Shown here: positions 35,872 to 43,974 of the stretch, in pieces
Position numbering within the stretch: position 1 is the stretch's first letter
Layout of the letters: each line of letters opens with the position of its first letter
Assembly (NCBI RefSeq): GCF_001423105.1
Contig: NZ_LMNV01000002.1
Span: forward strand, 2,152,286-2,216,285
Direction: 5' to 3'
From: Frondihabitans sp. Leaf304
GTDB lineage: Bacteria; Actinomycetota; Actinomycetes; Actinomycetales; Microbacteriaceae
Length of the DNA: 64,000 bases
Position numbers and translations under genes: made by a program
The notes under the pieces: generated by a model
The model's database searches: none
Told to the model about the DNA's origin: nothing
The model's input: the letters and a program-made list of their open reading frames with translations, nothing else

Positions 35872-37084
35872 GACTACCACCGCCACGATCGCGCAGCCCA
35901 CGGGCCACAAGGGATTGACCCCGGGTCTCCTCGTCGTCCTCGCCCTCCTCTCCGCCCTCGCTCCCTTCGGCACCGACCTCTACCTCTCGGCGTTCCCGGT
36001 GATGACCCGCGAACTCGACACGAGCGCCACGGCCGTGCAGCTCTCGCTGACCGCGTTCCTGATCGGCATCGCGATCGGCCAGCTCGTCTTCGGCCCCCTC
36101 TCCGACCGCTTCGGACGACTCCGTCCCCTCCTCATCGGCGCCGTGATCTGCATCGCCGCCAGCGCGGTCGCAGCGCTCGCCCCGACCATCGGGATCCTCA
36201 TCGCCGCACGACTCGTGCAGGGACTGACCGGTGCAGCCGGCATGGTGATCGGACGCGCGATCATCTCCGACCTCGCCGTCGGCAAGGCCGCCGCGAAGGC
36301 GTTCAGCCTCATGATGATCGTCGGCGGAGTCGCCCCGGTCGTCGCACCGCTCGTCGGGAGCCTGCTGGTGTCGAGCATCGGGTGGCGCGGGATCCTCTGG
36401 GTCGTCTTCGGGATCGTGGCCGTCAGCGCGATCGCGGTCGCGGCAGTGGTGCGGGAATCGCACACGCCCGAGCGGAGAGCGGCCGCGGTGTCGGCGGCGG
36501 CGGCCGGATCCTCGGGTCTTCGCGATCTCCGCTCGCGCGTCTTCGTCGGCAACACGCTGGCGTTCGCCTTCGCGTTCGCCGTCATGATGGCCTACATCTC
36601 GGCCTCGCCGTTCGTCTACCAGACCATGATCGGGCTGTCGGCACCCCAGTACGGCCTCCTGTTCGGGCTCAACGCGGTCGGGCTCGTCGCAATGAGCGCG
36701 ATCTCGGCCAAGCTCGCCGCGACCCGGCCCGAGCGGTCGCTGGTCGGGGTGGGTCTCGCGCTGATCCTGGTGGCGACGCTGGCCATTCTCGCGCTGGTGC
36801 TGCTCGGCGCCCCCACCGCGTGGCTGCCCGTGCCGCTCTTCGTCGCGGTCACGAGCCTCGGCCTCGTGCTCGGAAACGCCACAGCGCTGGCCCTCTCCGC
36901 CGTCCCGCGAGCAGCCGGAACCGGCTCAGCCGTGCTCGGAGCGCTCCAGTTCGCCCTCGCGGCGCTCGTCTCGCCGCTCGTCGGGCTCGGCGGGGAGCAC
37001 ACGGCGCTGCCGCTGGCCGTCGTGATGGTGGCGGCTGCAGTGATCGCGGTCGCCTCTTTCGCCCTGGCGGCTCGGCGGCGCTGA
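35870..37084 (+). CDS. Bcr/CflA-type MFS drug exporter
   Basis: A 404-residue 12-helix MFS protein. APFGTDLYLSAFPVMTREL at helix 1 is the Bcr/CflA signature, GPLSDRFGRLRPLLIGA the loop 2-3 motif A, and RLVQGLTGAAGMVIGRAIISDL the helix 4-5 region. Expected role is proton-driven efflux of small drugs or metabolites. It is probably controlled by the divergent MarR. Its TGA stop is the first part of a 55-bp family B palindromic element. Confidence 0.92.
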   Translation: MTTTATIAQPTGHKGLTPGLLVVLALLSALAPFGTDLYLSAFPVMTRELDTSATAVQLSLTAFLIGIAIGQLVFGPLSDRFGRLRPLLIGAVICIAASAVAALAPTIGILIAARLVQGLTGAAGMVIGRAIISDLAVGKAAAKAFSLMMIVGGVAPVVAPLVGSLLVSSIGWRGILWVVFGIVAVSAIAVAAVVRESHTPERRAAAVSAAAAGSSGLRDLRSRVFVGNTLAFAFAFAVMMAYISASPFVYQTMIGLSAPQYGLLFGLNAVGLVAMSAISAKLAATRPERSLVGVGLALILVATLAILALVLLGAPTAWLPVPLFVAVTSLGLVLGNATALALSAVPRAAGTGSAVLGALQFALAALVSPLVGLGGEHTALPLAVVMVAAAVIAVASFALAARRR

Positions 37085-37137
37085 GACCCCAGAATCGATC
37101 AGTTTTCGCCTCGGCGGGACGTCGAATTCGAGGTCTC
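37083..37137 (-). repeat. 55-bp palindromic element, family B copy 1 (minus orientation)
   Basis: Reading the minus strand it starts GAGACCTCGAATTCGACG and ends TTCTGGGGTCTC. Copy 2 at 43219-43273 has the same first 18 bases, the same length and nearly the same end. The ends are imperfect inverted repeats of each other. It overlaps the exporter stop codon. Confidence 0.75.
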
Positions 37138-37236
37138 GCCGGGCGGCGACGATTGCCCTGGGCAAAGGGCGCGTGGTGGACTAGAGGCGCGTGCGAAGCA
37201 GGGCGCCCACCGAACCTCTTCGCCGATCGGGGCCCG

Positions 37237-38295
37237 ATGACTCATCGCACCACACGACCGCACCTCACGCGCCACCCGCACCGCACACGCCCCCTCGCCG
37301 TCGCCGCGATCGCCGCGGGGCTGGCCCTCCTTGCCAGCGCCTGCACAGCGGGCCAGCCGAGCCCCGAGCCCACCCCGGAACGCAGCACGAAGGCCCCCGT
37401 GACGATCCAGAACGAACCCACGTCGATGATCTTCGAGGGCGGCCTCTACCGCGAAAAGGACAGCCTTGCGGCTCGCGCGGCGAAGAGCCTCCGCGACAAG
37501 GGCAACGATCGTGCCGCAGCAGCCGCCGACGAGATCGCGCAGACGCCGGTCGCGATGTGGCTCGGCGACCAGTACAGCGTCGCGAAGGTGAAGAAGGTCG
37601 TGAGCGCGAACGTGAAAGCGGCCGAAGCCGAGGGCACCACCCCGGTGTTCGTGCTCTACGCGATCCCGAACCGCGACTGCGGCGACTACTCGGCCGGCGG
37701 CTGGAGCGCCGAGGAGTACCCGATCTGGACGCAGGCGATCGCCGACACCCTCGAGGGCCACCGTGCGGCCGTGCTCATCGAGCCCGACTCGCTCGCGATG
37801 CTGAGCAACTGCCCCGATGAGACCGACCGGCGACTCCCCCTCATCAAGAAGACCGTCGAGCAGTTGAAGGCCGCGAAGATCCCGGCCTACCTCGACGCCG
37901 GCAACTCGAACTGGGTCCAGCCCGACGTGATCGCCGATCGGCTCGACAAAGCCGGCATCGAAGACGCCCGCGGCTTCTTCACCAACGTCGCCAGCTTCTA
38001 CGGGGTCGACGACGAACGCGCCTTCGCCGAGAAGGTGTCGGCACTGACCGGCGACTCGCACTACGTGATCGACGTCTCGCGCAACGGTCAGGGCTGGAAG
38101 GGCACCTGGTGCAACCCCGACGGCGCAGGGCTCGGCCAGCAACCGCACGCCACCGACGGCACCACCGGGCTCGACGCACTGCTCTGGGTGAAGACCCCCG
38201 GCATCAGCGACGGCAACTGCAACGGCGGGCCCGACGCCGGCGTCTGGTTCGCGTCGTACGCCGAGCGTCTCGTCCGCAACGCGGCCGGGAGCTGA
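37237..38295 (+). CDS. glycoside hydrolase family 6 lipoprotein (endoglucanase-like)
   Basis: 352 residues from ATG 37237. Lipoprotein signal with lipobox LASAC (C36), then a Pro-rich linker. The GH6 domain carries the signature YAIPNRDCGDYSAGG (acidic D147 in NRDCG) and LIEPDSLAML (D184, candidate catalytic acid region), with a paired ENxW-like GNSNWVQP. The family cleaves beta-1,4-glucans with inversion. A plain catalytic domain without a cellulose-binding module, anchored in the membrane; it could act on plant cellulose or on the cell's own beta-glucan. Confidence 0.88.
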   Translation: MTHRTTRPHLTRHPHRTRPLAVAAIAAGLALLASACTAGQPSPEPTPERSTKAPVTIQNEPTSMIFEGGLYREKDSLAARAAKSLRDKGNDRAAAAADEIAQTPVAMWLGDQYSVAKVKKVVSANVKAAEAEGTTPVFVLYAIPNRDCGDYSAGGWSAEEYPIWTQAIADTLEGHRAAVLIEPDSLAMLSNCPDETDRRLPLIKKTVEQLKAAKIPAYLDAGNSNWVQPDVIADRLDKAGIEDARGFFTNVASFYGVDDERAFAEKVSALTGDSHYVIDVSRNGQGWKGTWCNPDGAGLGQQPHATDGTTGLDALLWVKTPGISDGNCNGGPDAGVWFASYAERLVRNAAGS

Positions 38296-38325
38296 GCGCC
38301 CTCGACCGAAACCCGAGCGGCGAAC

Positions 38326-38339
38326 CGCAGGATCCTGCG
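38326..38339. repeat. palindromic copy of the recurrent CGCAGGATCC motif
   Basis: CGCAGGATCCTGCG, a perfect 14-bp palindrome in the 165-base gap between the GH6 gene and the secreted hydrolase. It carries the recurrent 10-mer of this window on both strands. Other bases of the gap show no clear promoter. Confidence 0.6.
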
Positions 38340-38460
38340 CTCCGTGCTCCGGTCGGCGTTCGACCGCACCGAAAAGTGCTCGCGCCGCTGCCGCTCGGTG
38401 CCCTAGTGTGACCGGCGGGGGACGCGCTGGCACTCCCCCTGCTTGCACGAGGGGACGATC

Positions 38461-41274
38461 ATGGGTCGAACGACGACAATCCGCACACCGATGCGGGGCC
38501 GACTGCTCGGCGCCGCCGCTGTCGCCTGCGTACTGGCCCTGGCGGGCACTGCGCTCGCCACTCCGGCGCATGCCGCCGCGGGTGCGCCCGTGGCCGAGGG
38601 CTCCGACTGGACGGTCACCAAGACGGCGGGCGGCTACGAGGTCAAGCTCGACGTCGACTCGCCGGTGCCCCTGCGCGGAGCCGCCCCCGTGCTGAAGGTC
38701 GACGGTCAGACGGTCGGCATTGCCGCCGAGAGCCTCGACCGGCGTCAGCTGACCGTGACCACCACCGATCCCGCCGCCGCGAGCGCGCAATCGGTCGAGC
38801 TCGGCTGGTCGAGCGACTCCGACGCGTCGTCTACCGGTGCCGCGGCTGCCGACGCGACCCCCCTCGTCACCCCCGACAACAAGCCGACACCGCTCTCGAC
38901 CGACCCGGCGGCCACCGGGCAGTACACCGTCGCCCGCGCCGACTACGACCTCGGCGACGAGGCCGTGACCCTCCGCGGATTCGGCGGTCGCAAGGGCGAG
39001 ATGCGCGCGGCGGTCTTCGTGCCGACGGATGCCCCCGGCAAGCGCCCGGTCGTCGTCTTCCTGCACGGTCGCCACGAAGCCTGCGTCGGGGGTCTCCCCA
39101 GCGAGCAGGCGTGGCCGTGCACACGCCACCAGACCGATATTCCGAGCTACCTCGGCTACAACTCGGCGGCCAACGCGCTGGCGAGCAACGGCTACGTGGT
39201 CGTCTCGATCTCGGCGAATGCCATCAACGCCCTCGACGGCTCGCTCGCCGACGACGGCGGAGCGGTCGCCCGCGGCCAGCTCGTGCTCGACCACCTCGAC
39301 CTCCTCAAGCGCGCCGACGCCGGCACGGCCCCCGGTCTGTCGCCCCTGCTCGCCGGAAAACTCGACCTGAACGACGTCGGCCTCATGGGGCACTCGCGCG
39401 GCGGCGACGGCGTCGTCCGCGCGGCGCTGCTCAACCAGCAGCGCGCCACCCCGTTCGGAATCAAGGCCGTCCTCCCCCTCGCCCCGACCGACTTCGGGCG
39501 GATGACCCTTCCCGCAACGAACATGGCCGTGGTGCTCCCCTACTGCGACGGCGACGTCTCCGATCTGCAGGGCCAGCACTTCTACGACGACTCCCGGACG
39601 GCCTTCGGCGACGACGTGCTGCGCTCCTCCGTGCTGGTCATGGGCGCCGACCACAACTTCTTCAACTCGATCTGGACGCCCAGCAAGTACAAGCTGGCGT
39701 CGTCCGACGACTGGTACGACGACGAAGACGCGGTCTGCGGGGCGAAGTCGGCGACGACCACGCGCCTGTCGGCGGATCGCCAGTCGGCGGTCGGCACCAC
39801 CCTGATCAGCGGATTCTTCCGCCTCACCCTCGGCGGCGACCAGCAGTTCCTGCCGATGTTCGACGGAAGCAACCGCCAGCCGGCGAGCATCGGCGACGCC
39901 GACCTGCGAGTGTCGGCCTCGCTCCCGGGTGCGACCCGGCGCGATCTCGCCCTCTTCACCACGAAGGATCCTTCGGTGACGGCTTCTGGTGACATCACCG
40001 CCGTGACCTGCGCGAGCGCGATGGGGTACGGCGCAGCGCCGGCCCTGCCCGCCTGCGTCGACGGCTACGTGACGACGGTGCCCGACTTCACCGAGGCCTA
40101 CCTGGCACCGTCGGTGCCGTCGACCCCGTCGCTGCACGTCGTCCCGAAGGCGAAGAAGACCGGCGGTGAGGTGCACGTGCCCGTCGCCGCGGCCGCTCGC
40201 GACTTCTCAGGCTTCTCGACACTCTCGCTGCGACTCACTCCCGACGATAAGGCGACCAAGGCCGCCGACGTCTCGATCAGCCTGCACGACGCCGCCGGAA
40301 AGGTGTCGACCAGGCGCCTCTCTGACTTCAGCGACGCCGGACAGGTGCTGCCGGGGAGCTCCAGTGCGCCACGCAAGACCCTGCTGCAGCAGGCGCGGAT
40401 CCCCCTCTCGGCCTTCGCGACCGCTGGTACGGGTGCGGGTTCCGGTACGGGTGCCGGTGCGGGCGCCGTCGATCTCACCGCCGTGACCGAGGTCACCATC
40501 GACGTGCCCGCCAAGAACGGCGGGATCCTTCTCAGTGACCTGTCGCTGCTGCCCACCCCGACCCTCGGCACTCCGGGCGGTGCGACGCGAGTCGCAGCCA
40601 GCCTGGCGAACCGCACCATCGACGAGGGCAACGGGCGCGCCAGCGCCAAAGCCGCGATTGTCCTGTCGAAGCCGGCGGTTTCGGCCGGGGCCGTCTACTT
40701 CGACCTCGACTACGCCTACGACGACCGGGTCGGCGCGGTGATGCAGAAGGTCACGTTCCAGCCCGGGCAGACCTGCAAGGCCGTCAGCATCCCCCTGCTG
40801 GGCGATAAGAAGGCGTCCAATCAGCCCCTCACCGGCTACGGCATGACCCTCAGCAACACGCAGGGTGGCGTGATCATCGGCGACTCGATCGGCCAGCTGA
40901 CCGTCCGCGAAGACGACGGGGTGATCACCGACAAGGGTCGCCCGGTCGCGTCGGCCCCGGCCGTCGGCAAAGCCGGCGACCCCTGCGCGGAGGCCCAGGC
41001 CCCGGCGACGACGATCAGCGCGAGCCCGGCCACAGTCACGTCCGGCAAAGCGGTGGCACTCAGCGCAGCCGGGTTCCGGGTGGGTGAGCGAGTGAAGGCA
41101 ACGCTCGACGGACGCGTCGTCCTGCAGACGATCACGGCCAGCTCGAAGGGCACGATCCGCTTTCCGGTGACGAAGACGGCCAGCCTCAAGGCGGGCAAGC
41201 ACCTGCTGACGGCAACCGGATACGGGTCGGCGCACCGGGCGGCGGGGTCGTTCACCGTGGCGGCGAAGAAGTAG
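38461..41274 (+). CDS. large secreted multidomain alpha/beta hydrolase
   Basis: 937 residues from ATG 38461 (GAGGGG upstream). Signal peptide to about residue 38 (TPAHAA). The N-terminal domain includes RPVVVFLHGRHEAC (oxyanion region) and VGLMGHSRGGDGVV with nucleophile S312; acid/His candidates are PYCDGDVSDLQ and GADHNFF near 400. After a beta-rich middle part and a Gly/Thr/Ala tandem linker comes a Calx-beta-like domain (TIDEGNGRASAKAAIVLSKP) and a C-terminal Ig-like domain (SASPATVTSGKAVALSAAGF). It is probably a secreted esterase or lipase-like enzyme with surface-binding modules; substrate unknown. Confidence 0.75.
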   Translation: MGRTTTIRTPMRGRLLGAAAVACVLALAGTALATPAHAAAGAPVAEGSDWTVTKTAGGYEVKLDVDSPVPLRGAAPVLKVDGQTVGIAAESLDRRQLTVTTTDPAAASAQSVELGWSSDSDASSTGAAAADATPLVTPDNKPTPLSTDPAATGQYTVARADYDLGDEAVTLRGFGGRKGEMRAAVFVPTDAPGKRPVVVFLHGRHEACVGGLPSEQAWPCTRHQTDIPSYLGYNSAANALASNGYVVVSISANAINALDGSLADDGGAVARGQLVLDHLDLLKRADAGTAPGLSPLLAGKLDLNDVGLMGHSRGGDGVVRAALLNQQRATPFGIKAVLPLAPTDFGRMTLPATNMAVVLPYCDGDVSDLQGQHFYDDSRTAFGDDVLRSSVLVMGADHNFFNSIWTPSKYKLASSDDWYDDEDAVCGAKSATTTRLSADRQSAVGTTLISGFFRLTLGGDQQFLPMFDGSNRQPASIGDADLRVSASLPGATRRDLALFTTKDPSVTASGDITAVTCASAMGYGAAPALPACVDGYVTTVPDFTEAYLAPSVPSTPSLHVVPKAKKTGGEVHVPVAAAARDFSGFSTLSLRLTPDDKATKAADVSISLHDAAGKVSTRRLSDFSDAGQVLPGSSSAPRKTLLQQARIPLSAFATAGTGAGSGTGAGAGAVDLTAVTEVTIDVPAKNGGILLSDLSLLPTPTLGTPGGATRVAASLANRTIDEGNGRASAKAAIVLSKPAVSAGAVYFDLDYAYDDRVGAVMQKVTFQPGQTCKAVSIPLLGDKKASNQPLTGYGMTLSNTQGGVIIGDSIGQLTVREDDGVITDKGRPVASAPAVGKAGDPCAEAQAPATTISASPATVTSGKAVALSAAGFRVGERVKATLDGRVVLQTITASSKGTIRFPVTKTASLKAGKHLLTATGYGSAHRAAGSFTVAAKK

Positions 41275-41298
41275 GCGGGGCCGGGGCCGCACTCCGAC

Positions 41299-42813
41299 CT
41301 AGAGCGGCGGCCGCTCCCGCTCCTGCGCCACGACGGCCTCGCGGTCGGCGAGCCCCCGCAGCCCGGCCAACGGCTGAGCCATGCGATGGTTCGTCGCCAA
41401 CCGCGCCTGGTTCCGGTCGAGGAACGCCCAATACCCGGCCGTGAACGGGCACGCATCCTCGCCCAGCCGCTTCTTCGGCGAGAACCGACAGCCGCCGCAG
41501 TAGTCCGTCATCCGGTTGATGTACGCGCCACCCGAGGCATACGGCTTCGTCGCGACGATGCCGCCGTCGGCGTGCTGAGACATGCCCACGACGTTGGCCG
41601 GCATCACCCAGGGCGTGCCGTCGACGAACATGTCGACGAACCAGTCGTTGAGCGCCTTCGGGTCGTAGCCGCGCTGCAGGGCCCAGTTGCCGAGCACCAT
41701 CAGCCGCTGGATGTGATGCGCCCAGCCGTGCTCCCGCACCCCGTCGATGGCGTGGTGCAGACAGTTCGCCTCGATCGCATCCGGGGTGAGCGTGGTGAAC
41801 GCCTCCGGCAGCGGCTCGTGTGCCTCCAGCGCGTTGTTGCCGGCGGTGTAGCCCTCACCGAGATACCAGTAGAGGTGCCACACGTAGTCGCGCCAACCGG
41901 CGACCTGCCGCACAAACCCCTCGACGCTCGCGAGCGGGGCATTGCCGTTCGCGTGCTCGGCTGCGACCCGCTCGACGACGGCTCGCGGATCGAGCAACCC
42001 CAGGTTGAGCGGCGCACTCAGCAGCGAGTGCGCCATCGTCCAGTCGCCGGTCAGCGTGGCGTCTTCGAACGGCCCGAAGTCGCCGAGCCGCGACTCGACG
42101 AAGTCATCGAGCGCGAGGGTCGCCTCCGCCTCGGTGACCGCGAACCGGCGCGGTCCGTCGGCCCCGACCAGTGTCACGCTCCCCTCGGCCTGCCAGCGGT
42201 CGAGGTCGCTGCGCACCTCGTCGTCGATGTCGTCTTCGGTCGGCCACCACGGATCGGGCAGACCCAGCGTGACGGCGTTCTTCGGCGGAGCGGCTCGGTT
42301 GTCGTGGTCGTAGTTCCACTGCCCGCCGACGGGCTGGTCGCCCTCCATCAACAGCCCGGTGCGCTCCCGCACGGTCCGGTAGAAATCCTCCAGCAGGATC
42401 CTCGAACCCGGCTTGCGTGCATCCGCCCACTCTCGGAAGACGCTCTCGTCGGTGACGAAGCCGCGGGAGACCAGGATCCTGCACCCCACGTTCCGCACGA
42501 AGCGCCTCGCCGCGTACGAGGTCGGGTCGATCACCTCGAGGTCGGCGTTGTCGAAGCCCGCCTCGGTGCGCGCGGCCAACGCCTCGTCGTAGCTGTCGAC
42601 GCGGTGGTACGCGCAGCGATCGCCGAGCTCGCGGGCGCGGTGCCGCATCGCGGAGAGCAGCAGGTGCGCCTTAGCCCGGTGGATCGGACGGCCCGAGATC
42701 AGCGACTTCGCTTCGATCAGAAGGATCCGGCCGCCGTCGTCGAACAGCGAGCCGAGTTGGCCTGTGAAGAGCCAGCGGGTGGGGGCCTCCGGAGGCGCGT
42801 CGTGCTCGGGCAT
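41299..42813 (-). CDS. iron-sulfur bacterial cryptochrome / (6-4) photolyase (PhrB type)
   Basis: A 504-residue cryptochrome/photolyase-family protein. The N-terminal antenna domain (WLFTGQLGSLFD) is followed by the FAD domain (EGFVRQVAGWRDYVWHLYW, WALQRGYDPKALNDWFVDMFVDG, MSQHADGGIVATKPYASGGAYINRM). Four cysteines, C351, C439, C442 and C455, match the [4Fe-4S] ligands of the FeS-BCP class. Expected function is light-driven repair of (6-4) photoproducts, with FAD and a lumazine-like antenna. It stands alone. Confidence 0.92.
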   Translation of the reverse strand: MPEHDAPPEAPTRWLFTGQLGSLFDDGGRILLIEAKSLISGRPIHRAKAHLLLSAMRHRARELGDRCAYHRVDSYDEALAARTEAGFDNADLEVIDPTSYAARRFVRNVGCRILVSRGFVTDESVFREWADARKPGSRILLEDFYRTVRERTGLLMEGDQPVGGQWNYDHDNRAAPPKNAVTLGLPDPWWPTEDDIDDEVRSDLDRWQAEGSVTLVGADGPRRFAVTEAEATLALDDFVESRLGDFGPFEDATLTGDWTMAHSLLSAPLNLGLLDPRAVVERVAAEHANGNAPLASVEGFVRQVAGWRDYVWHLYWYLGEGYTAGNNALEAHEPLPEAFTTLTPDAIEANCLHHAIDGVREHGWAHHIQRLMVLGNWALQRGYDPKALNDWFVDMFVDGTPWVMPANVVGMSQHADGGIVATKPYASGGAYINRMTDYCGGCRFSPKKRLGEDACPFTAGYWAFLDRNQARLATNHRMAQPLAGLRGLADREAVVAQERERPPL

Positions 42814-42866
42814 GCGGTGGACGGTACCCGCCCGCCGTCGTCTCGTACCGGCTCTAGGCTTGGCGG

Positions 42867-43220
42867 GTGATCGTCGCCGCCATCGTCCTCTTCGTCGCCG
42901 CCCTCCTGATCGTCGGCGTGACCGTTGCCGCCACCGGCGGGCTCCTCCCGATCAACAGCATCGCCGGCATCCGCTACCGCTACTTCATGGCGTCGGAGAG
43001 CGCCTGGCAGGCCGGGCACCACGCCGCGCTGCTGCCGGTGACCATCGGCGGCGTCATCATGGCCGCGGGCGGCGTCGTGCTGTTGCTGCGGCCCGCGACG
43101 CCCGAGCTCTTCGTCGTCGCGGTGATCGTGCTCTTCCTGGTGTTCGCGGCGTGGGGTGTGATCCGCGGCAACCGTGCGGCGCTCGACACGGTCGCCGCCG
43201 AGCACGTCGACGAGGCGTGA
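42867..43220 (+). CDS. SdpI-family small membrane protein
   Basis: 117 residues, GTG start, three hydrophobic helices. After the first helix comes INSIAGIRYRYFMASESAWQAGHHAA, the conserved SdpI motif (N..aGiR....m.s...W...H). In Bacillus SdpI gives immunity to the SdpC toxin, but most homologues are uncharacterised. No toxin partner lies alongside. Its TGA stop overlaps a family B palindromic element. Confidence 0.82.
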   Translation: MIVAAIVLFVAALLIVGVTVAATGGLLPINSIAGIRYRYFMASESAWQAGHHAALLPVTIGGVIMAAGGVVLLLRPATPELFVVAVIVLFLVFAAWGVIRGNRAALDTVAAEHVDEA

Positions 43221-43273
43221 GACCTCGAATTCGACGGGTTTCAGTCAGCTGCGACCGTCAATTTTGGGGTTTC
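43219..43273 (+). repeat. 55-bp palindromic element, family B copy 2 (plus orientation)
   Basis: Starts GAGACCTCGAATTCGACG and ends TTTTGGGGTTTC. The first 18 bases equal those of copy 1 at 37083-37137 read on the other strand, and the lengths are the same. Like copy 1 it begins inside the TGA stop of the upstream gene. Confidence 0.75.
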
Positions 43274-43280
43274 ACGCGGC

Positions 43281-43316
43281 TTGACAAGAACCACTAGTCA
43301 CGCGAGAGTAGTCGCG
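43281..43316 (+). promoter_or_regulatory. promoter of the PadR gene
   Basis: TTGACA at 43281-43286, an 18-base spacer and AGAGTA at 43305-43310, followed 5 bases later by the GTG start, so the transcript would be leaderless. ACTAGTCACGCGAGAGTAGT between and over the elements is partly symmetric and may be the PadR autoregulatory site. Confidence 0.5.
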
Positions 43317-43894
43317 TGTCCTCCATCCGCCTGTTCATCCTCGACGCGTTCGCGCGCTACGGAGAGATGCACGGGCACCAGCTCCGCCTGCAGGCCGAGC
43401 AGGAGCGCATCGCGCTGTGGACCGACATCAGCGTCGGGGCACTCTACGGCGCCCTCAAGCGGCTGGCGGCCGACGAGCTGCTGACCGAGGTGCGGACCGA
43501 GCGCGAAGGCAACTTCCCTGAGCGCCAGGTCTACGCCATCACCGACCGGGGCCGTGACGTCCTCGCCACGTTGCACCGGTCGACCCTTCTCGAGGTCTCG
43601 CCGAAGCCCGACCCGTTCGACCTGGCACTCGCCCGCCTCGACCGTGAGCGCCTCGACGAACTGCCGCGTACGATCCAGGAGCGCGTCGACGCGTACGAGC
43701 GCCTGCTCGACGAGACCGTCGCGAACAACGAGCGGGCCCGACAGTGGCTCACGGTCGGCGAGGAGTTCGTGATCGCCCACGGTGAGCACCGGCTCCGCTC
43801 GGAGATCGACTGGCTCCACAAACTGCAGAAGCATCTTCCGGCAATCGTCGACGACGAACGCGCGCGGGTCGAGCCCGACCGCGCCACCTCTTAA
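43316..43894 (+). CDS. PadR-family transcriptional regulator
   Basis: A 192-residue regulator, GTG start. The N-terminal winged helix (LFILDAFARYGEMHGHQLRLQAEQERIALWTDISVGALYGALKRLAADELL) is the PadR domain, with Vir_regulon-like C-terminal helices. It sits 80 bases upstream of a 14-helix MFS exporter, the common PadR-efflux arrangement, and probably represses it in response to substrate. Confidence 0.9.
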   Translation: MSSIRLFILDAFARYGEMHGHQLRLQAEQERIALWTDISVGALYGALKRLAADELLTEVRTEREGNFPERQVYAITDRGRDVLATLHRSTLLEVSPKPDPFDLALARLDRERLDELPRTIQERVDAYERLLDETVANNERARQWLTVGEEFVIAHGEHRLRSEIDWLHKLQKHLPAIVDDERARVEPDRATS

Positions 43895-43974
43895 CCCCTC
43901 CCCACACCCCGCAACCCCCGCACCAGTACCGGCCGCTCAGGCCCCTACCGGACTGCGGCACGAAAGGCCCGATC

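Noticed and set aside
37099..40176. A 1025-codon minus-strand open frame opposite the GH6 and secreted hydrolase genes
   Set aside because: It lacks any domain or start signal and mirrors two secreted enzymes with clear signal peptides.
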